Both the position numbers and the translations under genes were made by a program. The notes beneath the pieces were generated by a model. It was given only the letters and a program-made list of their open reading frames with translations, did no database searches and was not told the DNA's origin. 64,000 bases of DNA from Opisthorchis felineus (Eukaryota; Platyhelminthes; Trematoda; Opisthorchiida; Opisthorchiidae). Below, one piece after another: positions 24,301-36,929 of this stretch (position 1 is the stretch's first letter; each line of letters opens with the position of its first letter). The stretch is taken from assembly GCA_004794785.1 (NCBI GenBank), contig SJOL01001936.1, forward strand, positions 43,931 through 107,930, read 5' to 3'.

Positions 24301-25300
24301 TTCAGCGGGATATCTTGTGTGAGCCAGGCTTCTGTAAGTGCGATTATGGCGGTTGTTCAAGGGAAGCCGACTGTTAGTTTAAAAGACTGAGGCGGTTTGT
24401 TGGTAAGCGATTCGACGCTATCACTGCTATGCCCGAAGGTGGGCGGCTGAGAGGCATGTTACCAGAATGGATGGCATCTTTAATAGCTGTACGCCGGGTT
24501 TCAGTTCAAGGCTTCGGAGAGAGCTCCGTGGCGCACTTGTCTGCTTACTGGATTGGCATTTCCGAGATCTGCTTTTCGTTGCAGAGAACGTTTTGCCCCC
24601 TTGGAAACCGGTAGGCTTGGGCCCTTTGCCTTAGAGGACATGGTCGAAAACCCCGATAGTTGTTGCTTTTAGCTCGTATGACACTAATTTTTGGACGCCC
24701 AGATTCGTAGTTGTTTAAGGGTTTGGGTTGAAAATGCCTCCGCCTGGTTTCTTCGGCTTCCTGGAGCGGTTCAACCCGCAAGGCAAATCTGTGAGGCCCT
24801 GTTGGGTTTGCTTGTGCGTTGGATAGCGCTATCAAGGAGTATTCCTTCTATAGGCACTCCGAAGTAGGTTGCTTTCAAGGAGGAACGCACCTTGTGTCCA
24901 GCAAGCAGCTTTCTGATTGGGCAAAGTTTACATGGCTTATTTGGCCGCAGTCTTTTTCCTTTTGTGTTTAAGTTGACCCCCTGGTCGTCCGCGAACAGCG
25001 TGGCCTACTCGGTGCTCGTAGGATTTTTCGGTAGATTGCTGTCGGGTTTGTGGCTTTGACCATCGGTGTAATGATTGATGGCTGACTCCACGATCGGACA
25101 GGCCACTGTCGACATGGTGGAGCTGAAGACTGGCAGTTTTAAATTTTCTGTGGTTGTGGGGCTTTCGAAGCAGTCCCCGATTTAAAAGCCAACGCTTATG
25201 GCTGATCTGTCGGTCGACTTCGCTGCCTGTCTGTACACAGCTGACCCAATCCAGCGGAGAACTTGTGAATTTGAGTGTGGCGTTCACCGCTGCGTCCTTG
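21380..25300 (-). mobile_element. CR1/Jockey-like LINE, longer decayed copy (EN and RT)
   Basis: Minus strand. Endonuclease remnants lie at 24400-24070 (TEAWLTQDIPLNET, LLVGGYNTPKASWTELHS). RT lies at 22957-22370: AFDRVPHVPLLHNFEYYG, LNDEMCVHKSFGG, HGEIAPEDITRV, ITRTDFRIIYAVYV. The 3' end is at 21965-21780, with another isolated 3'-end copy at 21600-21283. The 5' part beyond 24.4 kb includes an open minus frame (25287-24937), basic and Gln/His-rich, which might be ORF1. Boundaries of the mosaic are approximate. Confidence 0.7.
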
Positions 25301-26760
25301 TCGTTCGCTGAGGAAATAAGCGATGATCATTCTACATACGCTTGACCCTGTGTCCTCGTGAGGCTTGCTCCACCCTGAGCATCAATGCATCTGGTAGTGC
25401 ATCTTCCGTGGCTTAGAAAAAATGCCATCCAGGGTCCCGGCCGGTTCTATCGGCGGGCTTTCAGAAGCACAAGAATCCATAACTACTACCGGGTTGGCCG
25501 TAAGTTTGGGGTCAAATGGTCTGTTGCCAAGAGGATGCTAGTTATGCGCTTCCACTCTAGGAATACTGTGGCCCAGTTTAAGCGTCTCTAGTGGGCGACC
25601 GTCCGATATAGGCCTAATCTTTGAGTAAGCCTTCTGGACACTGACAGCTCCCTCTAAGTTACTCTGTACGGCATTTTGGGAGAATTTGACTAGAAGCCCA
25701 AAAGTTCGTTTGCTTCCCTTTCCGCGTAGCTATTCTGCGTGAAAAGATTAGACCTCTGGCTTGGCTACGATACCAACAATGAGCGACTTTGTCAGGTTTG
25801 TTGGCCAGATTTTCTGGAGAATAACCATCAGATGATCAGCCTGGACATCCCTATGCGCCTGCGCACTGGAGACGCTGTGGCGGTCTTTTTGCTGCACCGG
25901 AGTGCTGGATAACCTTAGTCGAAGCCAAAGGCCCCGATGTGGAGAACGCTAGGTATTCGTTCAGGGTAGAAATTTCGTTATTGGCTCTCGTCCAGGCCAC
26001 GACTTTTGTGTTTGCGTCTTACAGAGCTTTGAAAAAAAGTACCAGCTTTTTCACGGGTCTCATTTGAAATGGTCTTTTGGAATTGGTTTAGTTATGCCTA
26101 GCTGTATTTCTAGTTGTGGAATGCATTTCACCACTAAATTAGAAGTAGCATGTCGCATGCAAGCGCGTCAGATTTGGATGATTGGCTAATCCGGTCGTCT
26201 TGAGAACCAGTACATTTAAAATGCCGCCAGGCCTGGAAAGCTTGTCATTGCACTCCACATCTTACATTCGGAGGACATCCATTTCATCCAAGTCTGTTTT
26301 TCACCGATAGCTGTAGAGGGGATTAGTCTGTAATAATCTGATCCATGATTGAGAGTAGTTGGGTGCACTGCAGAAACGGAGAGCATTCTGACAGAGACTT
26401 CGGCGCATAGGTTATGTTGGAGTAAAAGATTCAACAAAATGACAAGTGTTGACTCTGGAAATAGATTAAGCAGCAAAAGGATTCTTTCGCAAATTTGCAC
26501 GAGCAAAAAACGTAACCAATTTCGAACGTACCGCGCAGCAGAATCGATCTTGATGATCAGACACCCTATTATATTAGTGTGGCGATGGGGCTGAAACAGA
26601 TTAACGAATGCCCCCTCTCAAGTGAATGCTGAAAACTGCCTATACCGGTTTCAGAATCTTGACCAATGAGCTCTCCGAATTTTCCGCTTCGGCCACGGTG
26701 TCTAGTGGGACTGGGCAGTTGAGCTAGTGGCCCGCTGCTTTGCGTACTTGGCGTGTCTGG
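25301..26760. other. Unassigned sequence
   Basis: Possibly the 5' part of the CR1/Jockey-like LINE or the upstream region of the RRM gene. A plus frame at 25385-25591 is basic (VGRKFGVKWSVAKRMLVMRF) but unrecognised. Confidence 0.3.
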
Positions 26761-26889
26761 ATGGCGCAATCCAGATTTGCTGTGTTGCGCCTGAGTAGGC
26801 TTCCGCAATACTTTGGCGAGAAGGAGGTTCTTGAGTATTTGAGACAGTTTGGAAAAGTGGATGCGGTGTACATGCCCAAGTCTAAGAAA
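26761..26889 (+). CDS. NIFK-like RRM protein, exon 1
   Basis: The segment has 43 codons from an ATG preceded in frame by a stop, ending at a GTAAAT donor at 26890. The peptide starts MAQSRFAVLRLSRLPQYFGE and continues EVLEYLRQFGKVDAVYMPKS. This is the first half of an RNA-recognition motif (RNP2-like VLRLSRLP, then helix 1 and QFGKV). The pattern is that of the NIFK/Nop15 family, which binds pre-rRNA and works in 60S ribosome biogenesis in the nucleolus. Joining to 26920 across a 30-nt intron keeps frame and completes the motif. The family assignment is inference from motif spacing; another single-RRM protein is possible, and a decayed copy is not excluded. Confidence 0.5.
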
Positions 26890-26919
26890 GTAAATCATTA
26901 TTTATTCTAATACTCTTAG

Positions 26920-27024
26920 ACTCTTATGCACCAAGGATGTGCATTCGTGAAGATCTCCAAGGAACTGGCCCCAATTGTCGTTTCTACCCTGGACAGTGTG
27001 TTGAATTTCAATAAGCTGATGAAA
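26920..27024 (+). CDS. NIFK-like RRM protein, exon 2 (RNP1 half)
   Basis: Following a TACTCTTAG acceptor the frame reads TLMHQGCAFVKISKELAPIV followed by VSTLDSVLNFNKLMKC. This matches the second half of the NIFK/Nop15 RRM (yeast and plant forms read KHFGFIEFEDPEVAEIVAET and end LLMEHVLQC). GCAFVKI is the RNP1-like element, with Cys where many RRMs have Gly/Tyr. The exon end is uncertain: the next homologous codons (AFVALPTEIV, from about 27057) resemble the family's VVPPEKIHP, but no GT-AG intron between them keeps frame. Confidence 0.45.
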
Positions 27025-27056
27025 TGTGGGTTGTGATTTGAAATGATTTGTTATGA

Positions 27057-27113
27057 AGGCGTTTGTCGCACTACCAACTGAAATTGTGCTGGCTAAGAAC
27101 ACCGTAGCTGGGT
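27057..27113 (+). CDS. Possible continuation of NIFK-like protein
   Basis: A short open stretch encodes AFVALPTEIVLAKNTVAG. It follows an AAG that could be an acceptor and resembles the segment after the RRM in NIFK/Nop15 proteins (CKVVPPEKIHPKLF). Splicing from the preceding exon leaves the frame off by one with every GT-AG pair I tried. A frame error, an unusual intron or pseudogenisation are all possible. Just after it, IPKPEILTTTNKLPQRKLR follows an ATTTCAG acceptor at about 27130 and could be a further piece. Confidence 0.25.
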
Positions 27114-27194
27114 AATTTCAGATACCCAAACCTGAAATTCTGACCACCACAAACAAGTTGCCACAGCGCAAGCTGAGGTGCTGAATAACATAAG

Positions 27195-27355
27195 GCGTTC
27201 AACTGGAACGCGTTTTCGGTACCTAACTACCGTACTACCCGAAGGAAGCGCGACGGCTGAAATACTGCCAAGTGGCCCAGGAGCAGTAGATTTTGCGTTT
27301 GGACCACGGGCATTCCGGTCAGTAATTTAGCGTCTTGACCACTGAGCGATCTCGA
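27195..27355 (-). repeat. tRNA-derived SINE, copy 4
   Basis: Same family: the plus strand shows CATTCCGGTCAGTAATTTAG and CCACTGAGCGATCTC, with the body to the left. It lies inside the tentative NIFK-like gene. The B box is damaged (GTTTGGACC). Confidence 0.75.
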
Positions 27356-28739
27356 GGTCACCGGACACGGTAACATCTTATTCATCACATGCCTGCTATA
27401 ATGAAAACAGCAAAAGCGGAGAGAAAGTAAACCATATGGAGAGTCTTGGAACAACACAAAGGATAGTGTGTAAGGTTGTTCAGGAATAGACATTCCACAA
27501 TTTCCGTAATGTAATTTTACGTCCTACTTTTGCTCAACCACATTCATATCGATATCGCCGGTGGATTACTGCGGGACCCGGTTGCCAATCAAAACTTTTG
27601 TTGGCCCAATCCTTCCAGATGCTCAGAGTGGATCACTGAAAAGCACTGATGCACTGGATCCTCAGGAATCTCGTGAAATTTCTAGCAACTTGTAATCGCG
27701 TGATATTGCTCATTTCCTAGGGACGACTGCATTTTTGGCCCGGTTGAATGACTGCTTCCTGCTACTGTGTGGTCTCATTTACGAACTCCTCTCATACACT
27801 GGACCTAAGGGAAAACGGCCGTGACAAAAGTACGTAGCCACTCCGCGCCCGCCAACCTACTGAATACACGTCTTCCGCCTATGTGAGGATCCTGTTATTT
27901 CATGCCATGGATTGTAGAGCTTGTCAGTTAGCTGTCGAACGCAGGGAGTAATCCCGTGAAAGCCCCATCACTTCCTATTCGGCGAAAATGAAGGCACTTC
28001 CTACAGGTCATCAGATTCTTAGTGTACTCCGTTGATGTGTAGACAGAACAGCGTCCATTGGTCCTTTGGGTTACAAATATGTCCAGTAGTTTTTGAAAAT
28101 TGGCTCTGATTGCGTACGCACCGCCTGGAAAGATCTTCCATTCGTTAGCCACTCGTTGGAAACATTCAGCGATTCGGACGCAGTTTTTAGTCGACGTCTA
28201 TATGCGAGCAATCTGCCAAGTTTTGCTAAAAATCGCTCAAGCCCTCTCTAAGGTTTCCATGCAGCTTTTGCAGCCGCGAAGGCTCACCTGGTCAGGTGGC
28301 TGCGTATCCGGCCGAGTATTCCGGCAACCATCCTGTGAGCCTGTAAATTTGAGAGCAATATATGACGACTTTTCAGGTAGAGGGCTTTGGGCAAGTCGAG
28401 GTAGCGTACCCCTACTTTTGCTTCTTGATCAGGCTTGGTGACTTCCCTCTGAAACCGCAACTTGGATGTGCAGGACCATCTCAGTGTAACCGTGCTTGCT
28501 TGTTGCTGGCAAAATGAAGAGCAATGCTCTCCAGGATTTTAGGCACGAACTAACAGGTGCATACTTTGCAAGGCCTTGCCTAGACCCATCCTTTTTAATT
28601 GGTGTGTCGGTGACCGTGGTACGATCGTCAACAAAGCTGGGCTGACGGGCCTGTCATCACCACTGCTGTATAGTCATAGTTTGTTTGAAAGCTTTTTTGC
28701 GATGAAAGGAATAAAAGTGGTTGTGGAAAAGACTTAGTT
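27356..28739. other. Unassigned sequence within the tentative RRM gene
   Basis: A minus frame at 28152-27928 (ANEWKIFPGGAYAIRANFQK, TCRKCLHFRRIGSDGAF) looks like decayed retroelement coding sequence, but I could not assign a family. Confidence 0.3.
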
Positions 28740-29910
28740 CTAACCTACCACAGCTATTCCGAAGTGTCTACACCTCCCGACTCATTCAGACAATTTGGAT
28801 AGAAACTGGCAAAAACGCCATTGAAATCGATTAGCAGCCATATCCTGCAGCGTTTCTAACCAAGTACAGGAGGGGAGTTGGTCATGCAGGTGCCATCTTA
28901 TAAGGCGATTCTCGTAGGCTTTAGTAATCGTTTTCATACCCCTCTACAACGTCAATGCTTGATAATCATTCTCCTTGCGCCACTCTGAATTGGGAATGGA
29001 AAACAGCTATCTTTTCAGCAAGTGATGGTTCAGCGTGCATGGTACATAATCATACCACATTCTTCGACCGAAGTTCTAATTATCTCGTTTCGGATCCACT
29101 GGTACCAGCCTACACGAGGTATGATTCTAAGGCAACGTTTGTCGAATATCTGAAGACGTTTTAGTTCGGCTGCTTTTTCACCGCAGTTATCTCTAGCAAA
29201 TGCGAGCAGGGCTCTACAGATTCATGCATTAACCTCATCTGTCACACTGCAGTCGGAACTGGTACAACGTTCACGATACGGAAAACGCTCCATAACCTAG
29301 AGTGCCTCCTTGGATTGTCATGTTCAGTAGCTAATTGTCCAGGAGCGTTAGCTTACACCTTATGGGTGCAAAGCGCGTATCTATGTAAGGGATGACTTTA
29401 GTCAGTTCATCCAAAAACACCTTGGTCTCTTTTCCTCTTCGAAGACGAGAAAGATGTCTGCGTATTCCAGATTGTAAAATTTCTTTCCAGCAGTAGATTT
29501 TTTCAACTTCAATAGATGGTTTAAGCCGTGGTATCGTTAAACAGCATAACTCTGGTAAATGGTTCATAACCGAACCGGGAACCACGCATGAGTAGTAGCC
29601 CAATGCTCAGGACACAAACCCAAAACCCGGCATCTCGACTGTTCTGATCCAGGCTTGGGTGGCGTGGTATATCTCAGCCATCATGTTTCCTTCGGCTGGC
29701 ATGACAGATAGGCGCTGAAAGGGCATTACAGCCGGATGATTATCGTTTATTGTTTTCCTCGCAACCGAAAACCAGAGCAGGCTTTGCTCGTTCGCATCTG
29801 TGTGGTGAAGGAATCCATCGATACTAGTACGTGCACTATTGAGGATGCGTGGCATTATGTCACAACTACATCGTTCTGTGAGACAGTGATGTATGCATAA
29901 ATGAATCAAG
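28740..29910 (-). mobile_element. RTE-type LINE, RT to 3' end, decayed
   Basis: The minus strand encodes LSRLRRGKETKVFLDELTKV and IDTRFAPIRCKLTLLDN at about 29430-29335, equivalent to the palm-thumb region of the 16.7-kb LINE. The 3' part (29190-28760) retains the C-terminal block. It lies inside the tentative NIFK-like gene in antisense. Confidence 0.65.
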
Positions 29911-30105
29911 GGCCAGAAACCTACGAGCTAGTTAGAACATTGTGTTCTATGCTATTTGGATGATTTGTGGCGAAGTGCTGCCCTTATCTTACCAGTCCGG
30001 GTTTGCTTGCCCCGGAAATACTTTTGTAGTCTTCGTTGTAATTTCTAAATTCCGTATCTGGTGTTTAGAGTGTATTCCGGGTGTATTTTGTCTTTTATGA
30101 TCCAG

Positions 30106-30362
30106 GCGAGGTTCTTTCGGACCCGAAGTGGAGTGTGTTCAGACGGAAGTTCCTACCGAAATCCAGTCGGGAGGTGGAGCGGAAACGTCAAATGAACAGC
30201 GCCTTATCACGTTCAACTCGCTTTGGATCGGATCAACCCTGTACGTCAGGTGCAGTACCGTCCAAGAAGAACAAAACGTTGAGGAGACGGACACGAAGCT
30301 TTGCGAAACGGCTTGAGTCGGTCAGGAAATCTAATCCTGAATTTGCCTTCCATGCCTCATGA
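30106..30362 (+). CDS. Candidate terminal exon, basic C-terminus (NIFK-like)
   Basis: After a pyrimidine-rich acceptor (TTTTGTCTTTTATGATCCAG) the frame stays open for 84 residues to a TGA. The peptide reads EVLSDPKWSVFRRKFLPKSS and ends RSFAKRLESVRKSNPEFAF, then HAS. It is strongly basic. The end resembles the family's lysine/arginine-rich C-terminus (human KERLLRKKLAKKGIDYDF). It could therefore be the last exon of the RRM gene that begins at 26761, with two LINE fragments and a SINE in the intervening intron. The link is an inference from strand, distance and composition; it may belong to another gene. Confidence 0.35.
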
Positions 30363-31067
30363 TCATGCAGAGTATCAGTATTTTGTAAATATACCATTGA
30401 ATTCTGCCATTTGGGGTTCATTTTCCACCCAGGGTATTGCAGTAGAGCCCTAACCTCATGAAATTAGAACGCATTCAATGTAAACGTCTGTTCTTTTCTG
30501 AGAAATCTGGCAACATAGCCTTCGTCTCTCTATCCATATGCATGGCATCTGCGAATCGGAAACTTAACAGGACTGAAAGATTATCAGGTTCTTATATTTC
30601 TTATGTCTCACCGATTCGACGGGAGCCACTACGTGCAAGATATTGGCATCTGCATTCCCATCGCTCACGGTACCCTAAAACTGTTTTTCTATTGCGTACC
30701 TAGGCATAATGACCTTTCGATGTCCACCATTATGCATCCTGACTGTTTATCTCTCGTCGTCTGTGTAGTGGCTTTAACCAGTGGATGTGATAGCTGCGAC
30801 ACACCACCTAATTGGTTGAGGTCTCAGTAGACTGGCGCGAAGGTGGGAATACGAGTGTGCGGAGATATAACAAGAACAGATAACTCGGAGTGAGAATTCG
30901 GCTCCAAAAAACGGAGGGAAAGCTGAAAAACTAGTGGGTTCATAGGCCAAACAAATTTGAGATCGATGGGGTAGGATTCTGAAAACCTTGGGTGATGTTT
31001 AGCTAAACGTCGCGTCTTTATGCTTTATTCCGCAAACAAAAAGACAAACACTACTGAGAATAAAAAA

Positions 31068-31222
31068 ATCGTTCATCTGTAACATCCTTTCGGTGCCTAG
31101 CTGCCATACCACCCGGAGGAAGCAGGTTCCCAAGCCTAGACAGGGGAAGTCGAGAGGTAGAGGTCGGGTTCGAACCACAGACCTTCCGGTCAGCAAATTC
31201 ACGTCCTAACCACCGAGCCTGG
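31068..31222 (-). repeat. tRNA-derived SINE, copy 5
   Basis: Same family with an intact B box (GGTTCGAACC) and a short internal deletion in the body between the GGAGGAAGC and AAGCCTAGACAGG blocks. Confidence 0.8.
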
Positions 31223-31559
31223 GAGAAAGGCCATCCTGATCAACTGTGGTGGGTTGATAGTGGTGTTCGCTTGTGGAAGTTTATTGCTGACAGCAACGGT
31301 TCTCAATCGGTTTCGCTCTCTACACCTTTTTATTATCTTCACCATTGACAGCAACACAGTAGTATATGCTAGGCTTAACTGTCATAACCGTACGGGAAAA
31401 GCCCTAGCAAAAAGTGGAAAGAATTGAGGATGATAGCCACTTTGTGGGAGAAAGCCCCATGTCCTTAGTGGAAACGACCAAGCATAATGTGTCTGCACAT
31501 ACGGACAACATTAAGCCAAATACATGTGGGTACCATATCGAAGTAGGGCGGCATCAACC

Positions 31560-33612
31560 CAGCGTTCTTTCCCCACCTCACCCTATGTAATTCTTGCACA
31601 CCCTCAGGCGAACGTTGGCTAAGCAGGTGATATCATGCGCACCAATGGGATCAATTGCATGTCATGTTCTGCAGGATTTCCAGCCACTCGCAAGCAGGAT
31701 CGCATGGGCCCCAGTCAGGAAGGTGCGAAGATCCCACGTCATTCCGTTTGACCCTAGCCTGTCCCCGCGAATCCTTCGCCAACAATCGCTTGGGTCAGAA
31801 AACATTTTCTCCGATAGACAGTGGTTGGTTATGCTTAATATATGCTCCAACTACCTCAGTCTGGTAAACTTCATCTACCGTCCTAACAATTCGGATTCGC
31901 TACTAAGTACCCGCTTACGCACCGCCTCGTTTGGTCCCCCTGCAGCCAGCTAGCTCTTGCCGCGCAACGGAGACAGCGGCGATCAAATGTTTGAAGGTCC
32001 TCGGACTATAGGGGCCAAGTCTCAAAACCATAAAGTGAGACCGCTGTTGCAACTGCCTTGTATACACGGCATTTCAGCTTCAGCCAAATTCGGTTCTGAC
32101 ACCGTAATTGACGCCGCCAGGATATGTGAACCGATAAAAAAACTCAAGCTCATTCCGGAGTTTCAGGGAAGCACTGAGGAAGCAGTTAAAAATCATGAAA
32201 TAAGACCATGCATTTTGAAAGTCCAAAACGTATGCTGAAACATGAAACCAATCCCGCTGTTCTGTTTAAAGTGATTCGCATGGATAAGTAATCGCCAAAC
32301 GATAAATGAAGGTCGTACGCATAGTCCTGGACATATGGAATAAATGACACGAAGAATATTCATGAAATTCAGGGACATCTTCCTCTGGCCAAGAGTATTC
32401 GGGACTAATCTACCCACATCGTCGAAGACTCATTTAAAATTGAGGAAAACCGCGATTGTTGGTCGGCGGTGTACGTAGTGCTTTTCAAAAACTGTCACGT
32501 CGAACTTCAGTTCGATGTCCTCGTACTTGCATCTCACGTGCCGAAGTTGGGCATCGCAATTTTAAGGAAGCCCGAAGCCGTGTTATCACAGTCGTGAAAC
32601 TTATGACCTTTTATGAACACGGATGTGGCCAACGGTTGACCCTAATTCTCTGCAACGTGTTCCTGCTCCCAAATACTTATGAACGGCCTAGTCCAACCGA
32701 GACACAAAGATTCCCCTGGATCTTTGAAGAACTTGGGGAACGCTCATCTGGTCCGGCAGCCAGATGATGCCTCATCAACTGGTGGAGGACCTAAACTCGG
32801 GTCGAATGAAGGAGATAGGCACAGTGACGCAGGACCAACTAAACTGATATTGAAAGTATTCCGCATGGATATCTAGATGCGAGTCTCTAATATGTATCAA
32901 ATTTTCAGTATTATCTTTGATTAACTAGCTTATGGAAAACTTTCCAGGTCCTGTTTCACGGACCAGCTAGGACAGCTTCGATACATTCCCAGCCGTGCTG
33001 GCCTCTTTCATTTCTTCGACTTTCCTGTTCTCCCACGTTGTCTACACACAGGCTACGTGAGTTGCCATCTAACCGATCTAGTCGAGCCAGGGATTAAGGG
33101 ATGCAACGCATCAAAAGGTGATAATAACCGTTCTGAAGTCCAATGGCTTCCTTGCACGCGCCGGTAACACCACAAGAAGAGAACCTGGGGTCACTTACAC
33201 CCATCGTTATCCGATCCCAGCCACGGTCAGCATTCTTTGAAGAGGCCGCTTGTAATACAAGGCTTAATGGATGTTGGTGCGTTTTCATAACTCGTGGCTT
33301 ACAGGGCTTTTTTACTCCCAGATGCCAAGCAGGTTTATTAGGTTTACCTGGAAAGTTTAATGAAAGTCTGCACCGAACGGAGTTGTCATCTAAATCAACT
33401 TGCACATTCCAAAACGATCGACAGTCACCACCAGCAGTTAATGGTGACATAGCCAATTTGAATCCAAAGTTGTTCAGCAGTAGGGGGATACCAAGTCTCA
33501 CAACGGTGCCCACTGTGTCTAAGTACAGCACTCGTAACAATCGGTAATCAGTACAAAGTTGTAAAAGACTTTCAGCGTTATCATTGCGCTTTGCGTTTAG
33601 GACAACAGACAA
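31560..33612 (-). mobile_element. RTE-type LINE, EN to 3' end, decayed
   Basis: Minus strand. The endonuclease C-terminus at 33612-33094 shows NDNAESLLQLCTDYRLLR, then GDCRSFWNVQVDLDDNSVRC and RLSLNFPGKP, the conserved SDH-type EN motif region. RT C-terminal remnants lie at 32080-31600 (KCRVYKAVATAVSLYGFETW, FDRRCLRCAARASW, SDWGPCDPACEWLEILQNMT). The RT core between them is largely unrecognisable. Confidence 0.7.
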
Positions 33613-33702
33613 CCAATGTGTGCTTCTGATGAACTGACTTATCCTACCTGGACATTTGAAGTGCCTGTTACTAAGACTATACCCGAGCTCTTCGTGGTGA
33701 AG

Positions 33703-33872
33703 CTCAAGGTGGCCCAGTGATCAAGGCTCAAATTTACCGACCGGAATGTCCGTTGTTCGAACCTAATCCCGGCTGCTCCCGTCTAGGCTTGAGCAACCTG
33801 GAAGTACCTCAGCCCTCTTGTTTCCTTCGGGTTGTGTGGCGGCAATGCACCGAAAGGGTGTCATAGCTTAAC
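33703..33872 (+). repeat. tRNA-derived SINE, copy 6
   Basis: The only copy on the plus strand: head GGTGGCCCAGTGATCAAGGC, B box GTTCGAACC, and the body ending CACCGAAAGGGTGTCATAGC. The A box is mutated. Confidence 0.75.
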
Positions 33873-34199
33873 CATCATCTTCATGGAGCACAAAATGGTG
33901 GCACACTTCTCGATAGAATGTCTTTCAGTAACGCGCAAAGGGGCACTACAAAAAAGACCTTTTAGTACTTCGACCATATCGGGTTTTTGTCTAAGCGGAG
34001 AGCTGGACAGCACAGCACCGGCCATTTACAAGTAGCTAGCCTCACCTCGCGAACTTAAGTCTATGCCAACACCGGTGCATCCCGCTGTAGCGGCCTCAGG
34101 ATCACTCGAAGTTCTTATTCTGTAGCGTCTAGATGGGGAAGGTGCCGTAAGCTCAGCAAGTGTACTCGAATCTCAGTGATGCAGTAGACGTCAATAGAT

Positions 34200-34660
34200 G
34201 GAGCATCTAGAGTACGCGCAAGAGTGGCTTGGATGATCTGCTTAAGAATTTTACGTTAAAGGCTGCATTAAAAACAAGATAACCGGATGGTGGAATCGGA
34301 GTGATAGATTTGAGCGATGGCGGGCTATGGGCCAGTTCCATAGGTACATGGCTGACGTGCTTACATCTGAGTTCTACGAAGGTGTGATTGCCAAGTGGGA
34401 TAGGTTGGGGGTTTGGAGATAAAAGTGAAGAAAGGTGGGAAACTTCAGCAGTCACATGAAATCGGTTATCCTCCCCGCTGCATGCAGAGAATAGGGCGAC
34501 CTGACTAATGTCACCACGCGTTAGTTGCTCTGACAGAAAGGCAAGCTTATCTGTCAAGTTCACGGTTTTATTTGGGCTGAGGTACTGTCAAGACGCTCAA
34601 ACGTAGACGTGGACTATTAGGGTCCTCAACCAAAGCCTGTTAGCTCAGAAGCCTGACTGC
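34200..34660 (-). mobile_element. RTE-type LINE 5' region fragment
   Basis: On the minus strand, CTTTGGTTGAGGACCCTAAT (34641-34617) begins the same 5' block found at 63.4, 41.7 and 11.1 kb. The following open frame (LTRGDISQVALFSACSGEDN) aligns with [20 protein letters not shown] at 63.5 kb. Confidence 0.6.
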
Positions 34661-36929
34661 ATGGAGGTGATGGTCCGCTTGACACTATCTGAGGTGCCCG
34701 AATTGTAAGGAACAAACTGCCACACCTGTCCCCACCTCCACCCTGGAGGGCCAGGAAACTGTTTGCTATAGAGGAGAGTGTTGGTAGCTCAGGTAGCATT
34801 AATGGTCGTTGGTTTGTTCGCTGTTCTGGGCACTTTGACTGCATTTGATTTGGATGGAAATCTCCAGTGAACATATGGAAGATCATATCCTAGATTGTTA
34901 CCCCCATGTTTGACTCCTAATTCATCCGTCAAAACACACCAGGAAATTCAGATGAAGCACGAATAAACTTGATCGAAATACGGCGGAAGTTGTGACATTT
35001 GGGGTGAACACCTGTATAGGTTTATAGCTGACCTTGATGATATTCAATTCTGCTTCTGTGAGCTGTTGGTGGCATGCGTAGCTTTTATTCGAGGCCAATA
35101 TGAGTGCAATTATAGAACTGTCCGTGGTGTTTGTAATCCAATGGTATCATTCTGATAAGCAGGTGCACATTCCGAGGCAAAGAGCGAATAAGACTTAAGT
35201 CTATCATGGCGATTCCAAAGCAATTACTGTAGAAACATACAGCGACGTGAACCGTGGGCAGAACTGATGAGACAAGCTACGTCAAGTTAAATAACTTTTA
35301 ACACTATGTAGAATAGGGCTGCCAAATAGCACGACGAACAGTGAATGGACAAAGTACCTATAAACCCCGGTTCCTTAGAGAAATCAACATTCAAAGTGCA
35401 TCGTAAACAACCTGTCAGACTACACACCCTCATTTCAGGCCGGACTCGAATATGACGTTGTGTGACAGCTCTTCATTCGTCTGGTTGCTGGTTCCTCATA
35501 GTATCTTTATGGTATAAGCAGGTCTGCTATGCGTAGGATGGTGACACAGCGATGACCAAGAAATTGATGCAACTTTTGAAGCGTCTTAACTCGAGCACGT
35601 AAAGTGCAGCCGGCTATTTGCGTATATTGTCGACATGTTGCATATATGGAGTCTTAAAGATAAGCCCTAATCCTGGTGAAACCTATTTTGCAGTATCCGC
35701 ACAACTTCGATCAGTAACAGAGAGGTCGGGATAGAGGTGCATAGGAGGTTTAAAAAACGAAAACTAATAAAGTTGGCCGGGGTGAGTTTCCAGCGATTTG
35801 AATTACAAATTAATCGGGCTGACAGCCAACGTCGTCGTTCGGCCTTCCTTCTTCTAACCCTTTGATTTCCGCTGGGAAGGATCTACCCCCCATGAAGAAA
35901 CAGGAGAACCGTGTTGCTCGTATCCAAGATCTGGGCGGGAAAACCCAGTTGCTCATTAGCAGCGCCGTCAACAGCTGAATTCGTTTTGCAGCCCCTGTTT
36001 GCCGTCACCCTGAAAAATTCGGTGAACATTATGAGAATATACTACTTCAATATTTATAATAAATCGACGCTGGACAACTTATGGTCCCCTCTATCAAGTA
36101 GTAGTTACACTCAGCTGCGATTGATTTGTAGTCTGACAGGTTATGGCGGCACTGTTCCAATCACGCGATTCACATTGCGTGGTCACGTGTTGACTCGCTG
36201 CTCGAGTAACGACATCGGAGATGCTAGTATCACGCTCCTCGTGAGACTTTACTTTCTGATTATAGTGTGAGGATATTTTGAAATTTTAATTGAGATTTTC
36301 TTCTGCAGATGAAGGCACCCTATGCCGAAAAATCGTAAAGCACTGTACAGTTTTTCCGTCTTTGTTGGGAATCATAAAAATTATGAACCTCACCAAACCC
36401 TAGTGCAACCAGAACGTTCGATTTCCAAGTACCGTGCCACCACCGGATTTTAAATAATCTGATCAGAAAGAAAATTTACAAGTTGCATAAGCCTTCCATC
36501 AGAGGATCCGTCATTTGAGGAAATGATTAACAAGTGACTCCGTGATGTGAATCGCATAACTGGGCGATGAGTGGCGTGAGGTAACTGCACCACTCACCAG
36601 CCGATTGTGGCGGACGATGTGGTCTTCAACGACTAGTTGGGAGGCAGTGCACCGAAATATTGGTAGCTCGGTGGCGTTTAATATTTGGTGATCACGTAGC
36701 TGCTGACCCTTTCGCCAAGCTTGGCCCCAATGGACTTACGTGTAGGCTGTCTCTCAGTGGACCGGTCACATTACGATATAACAGGTACTTTTCAAAAGCC
36801 ATATTAATGCATGCAGATAAAGAGGGAGCACCCAGCCAACCGCGCATTGATGATTTCTTTCCTTTTGGTGGCGTGTTTGCAAGCCGATTTCCAATCTTTG
36901 CGGAAAGATAAACAGTCAGCCGATCAACA
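34661..36929. other. Unassigned repeat-like sequence
   Basis: No host exon seen. A GCGATTCACAT block at about 36168 recurs inverted near 36547, so older repeats are present. The plus ORF at 35911-36270 overlaps such repeats. Confidence 0.3.
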
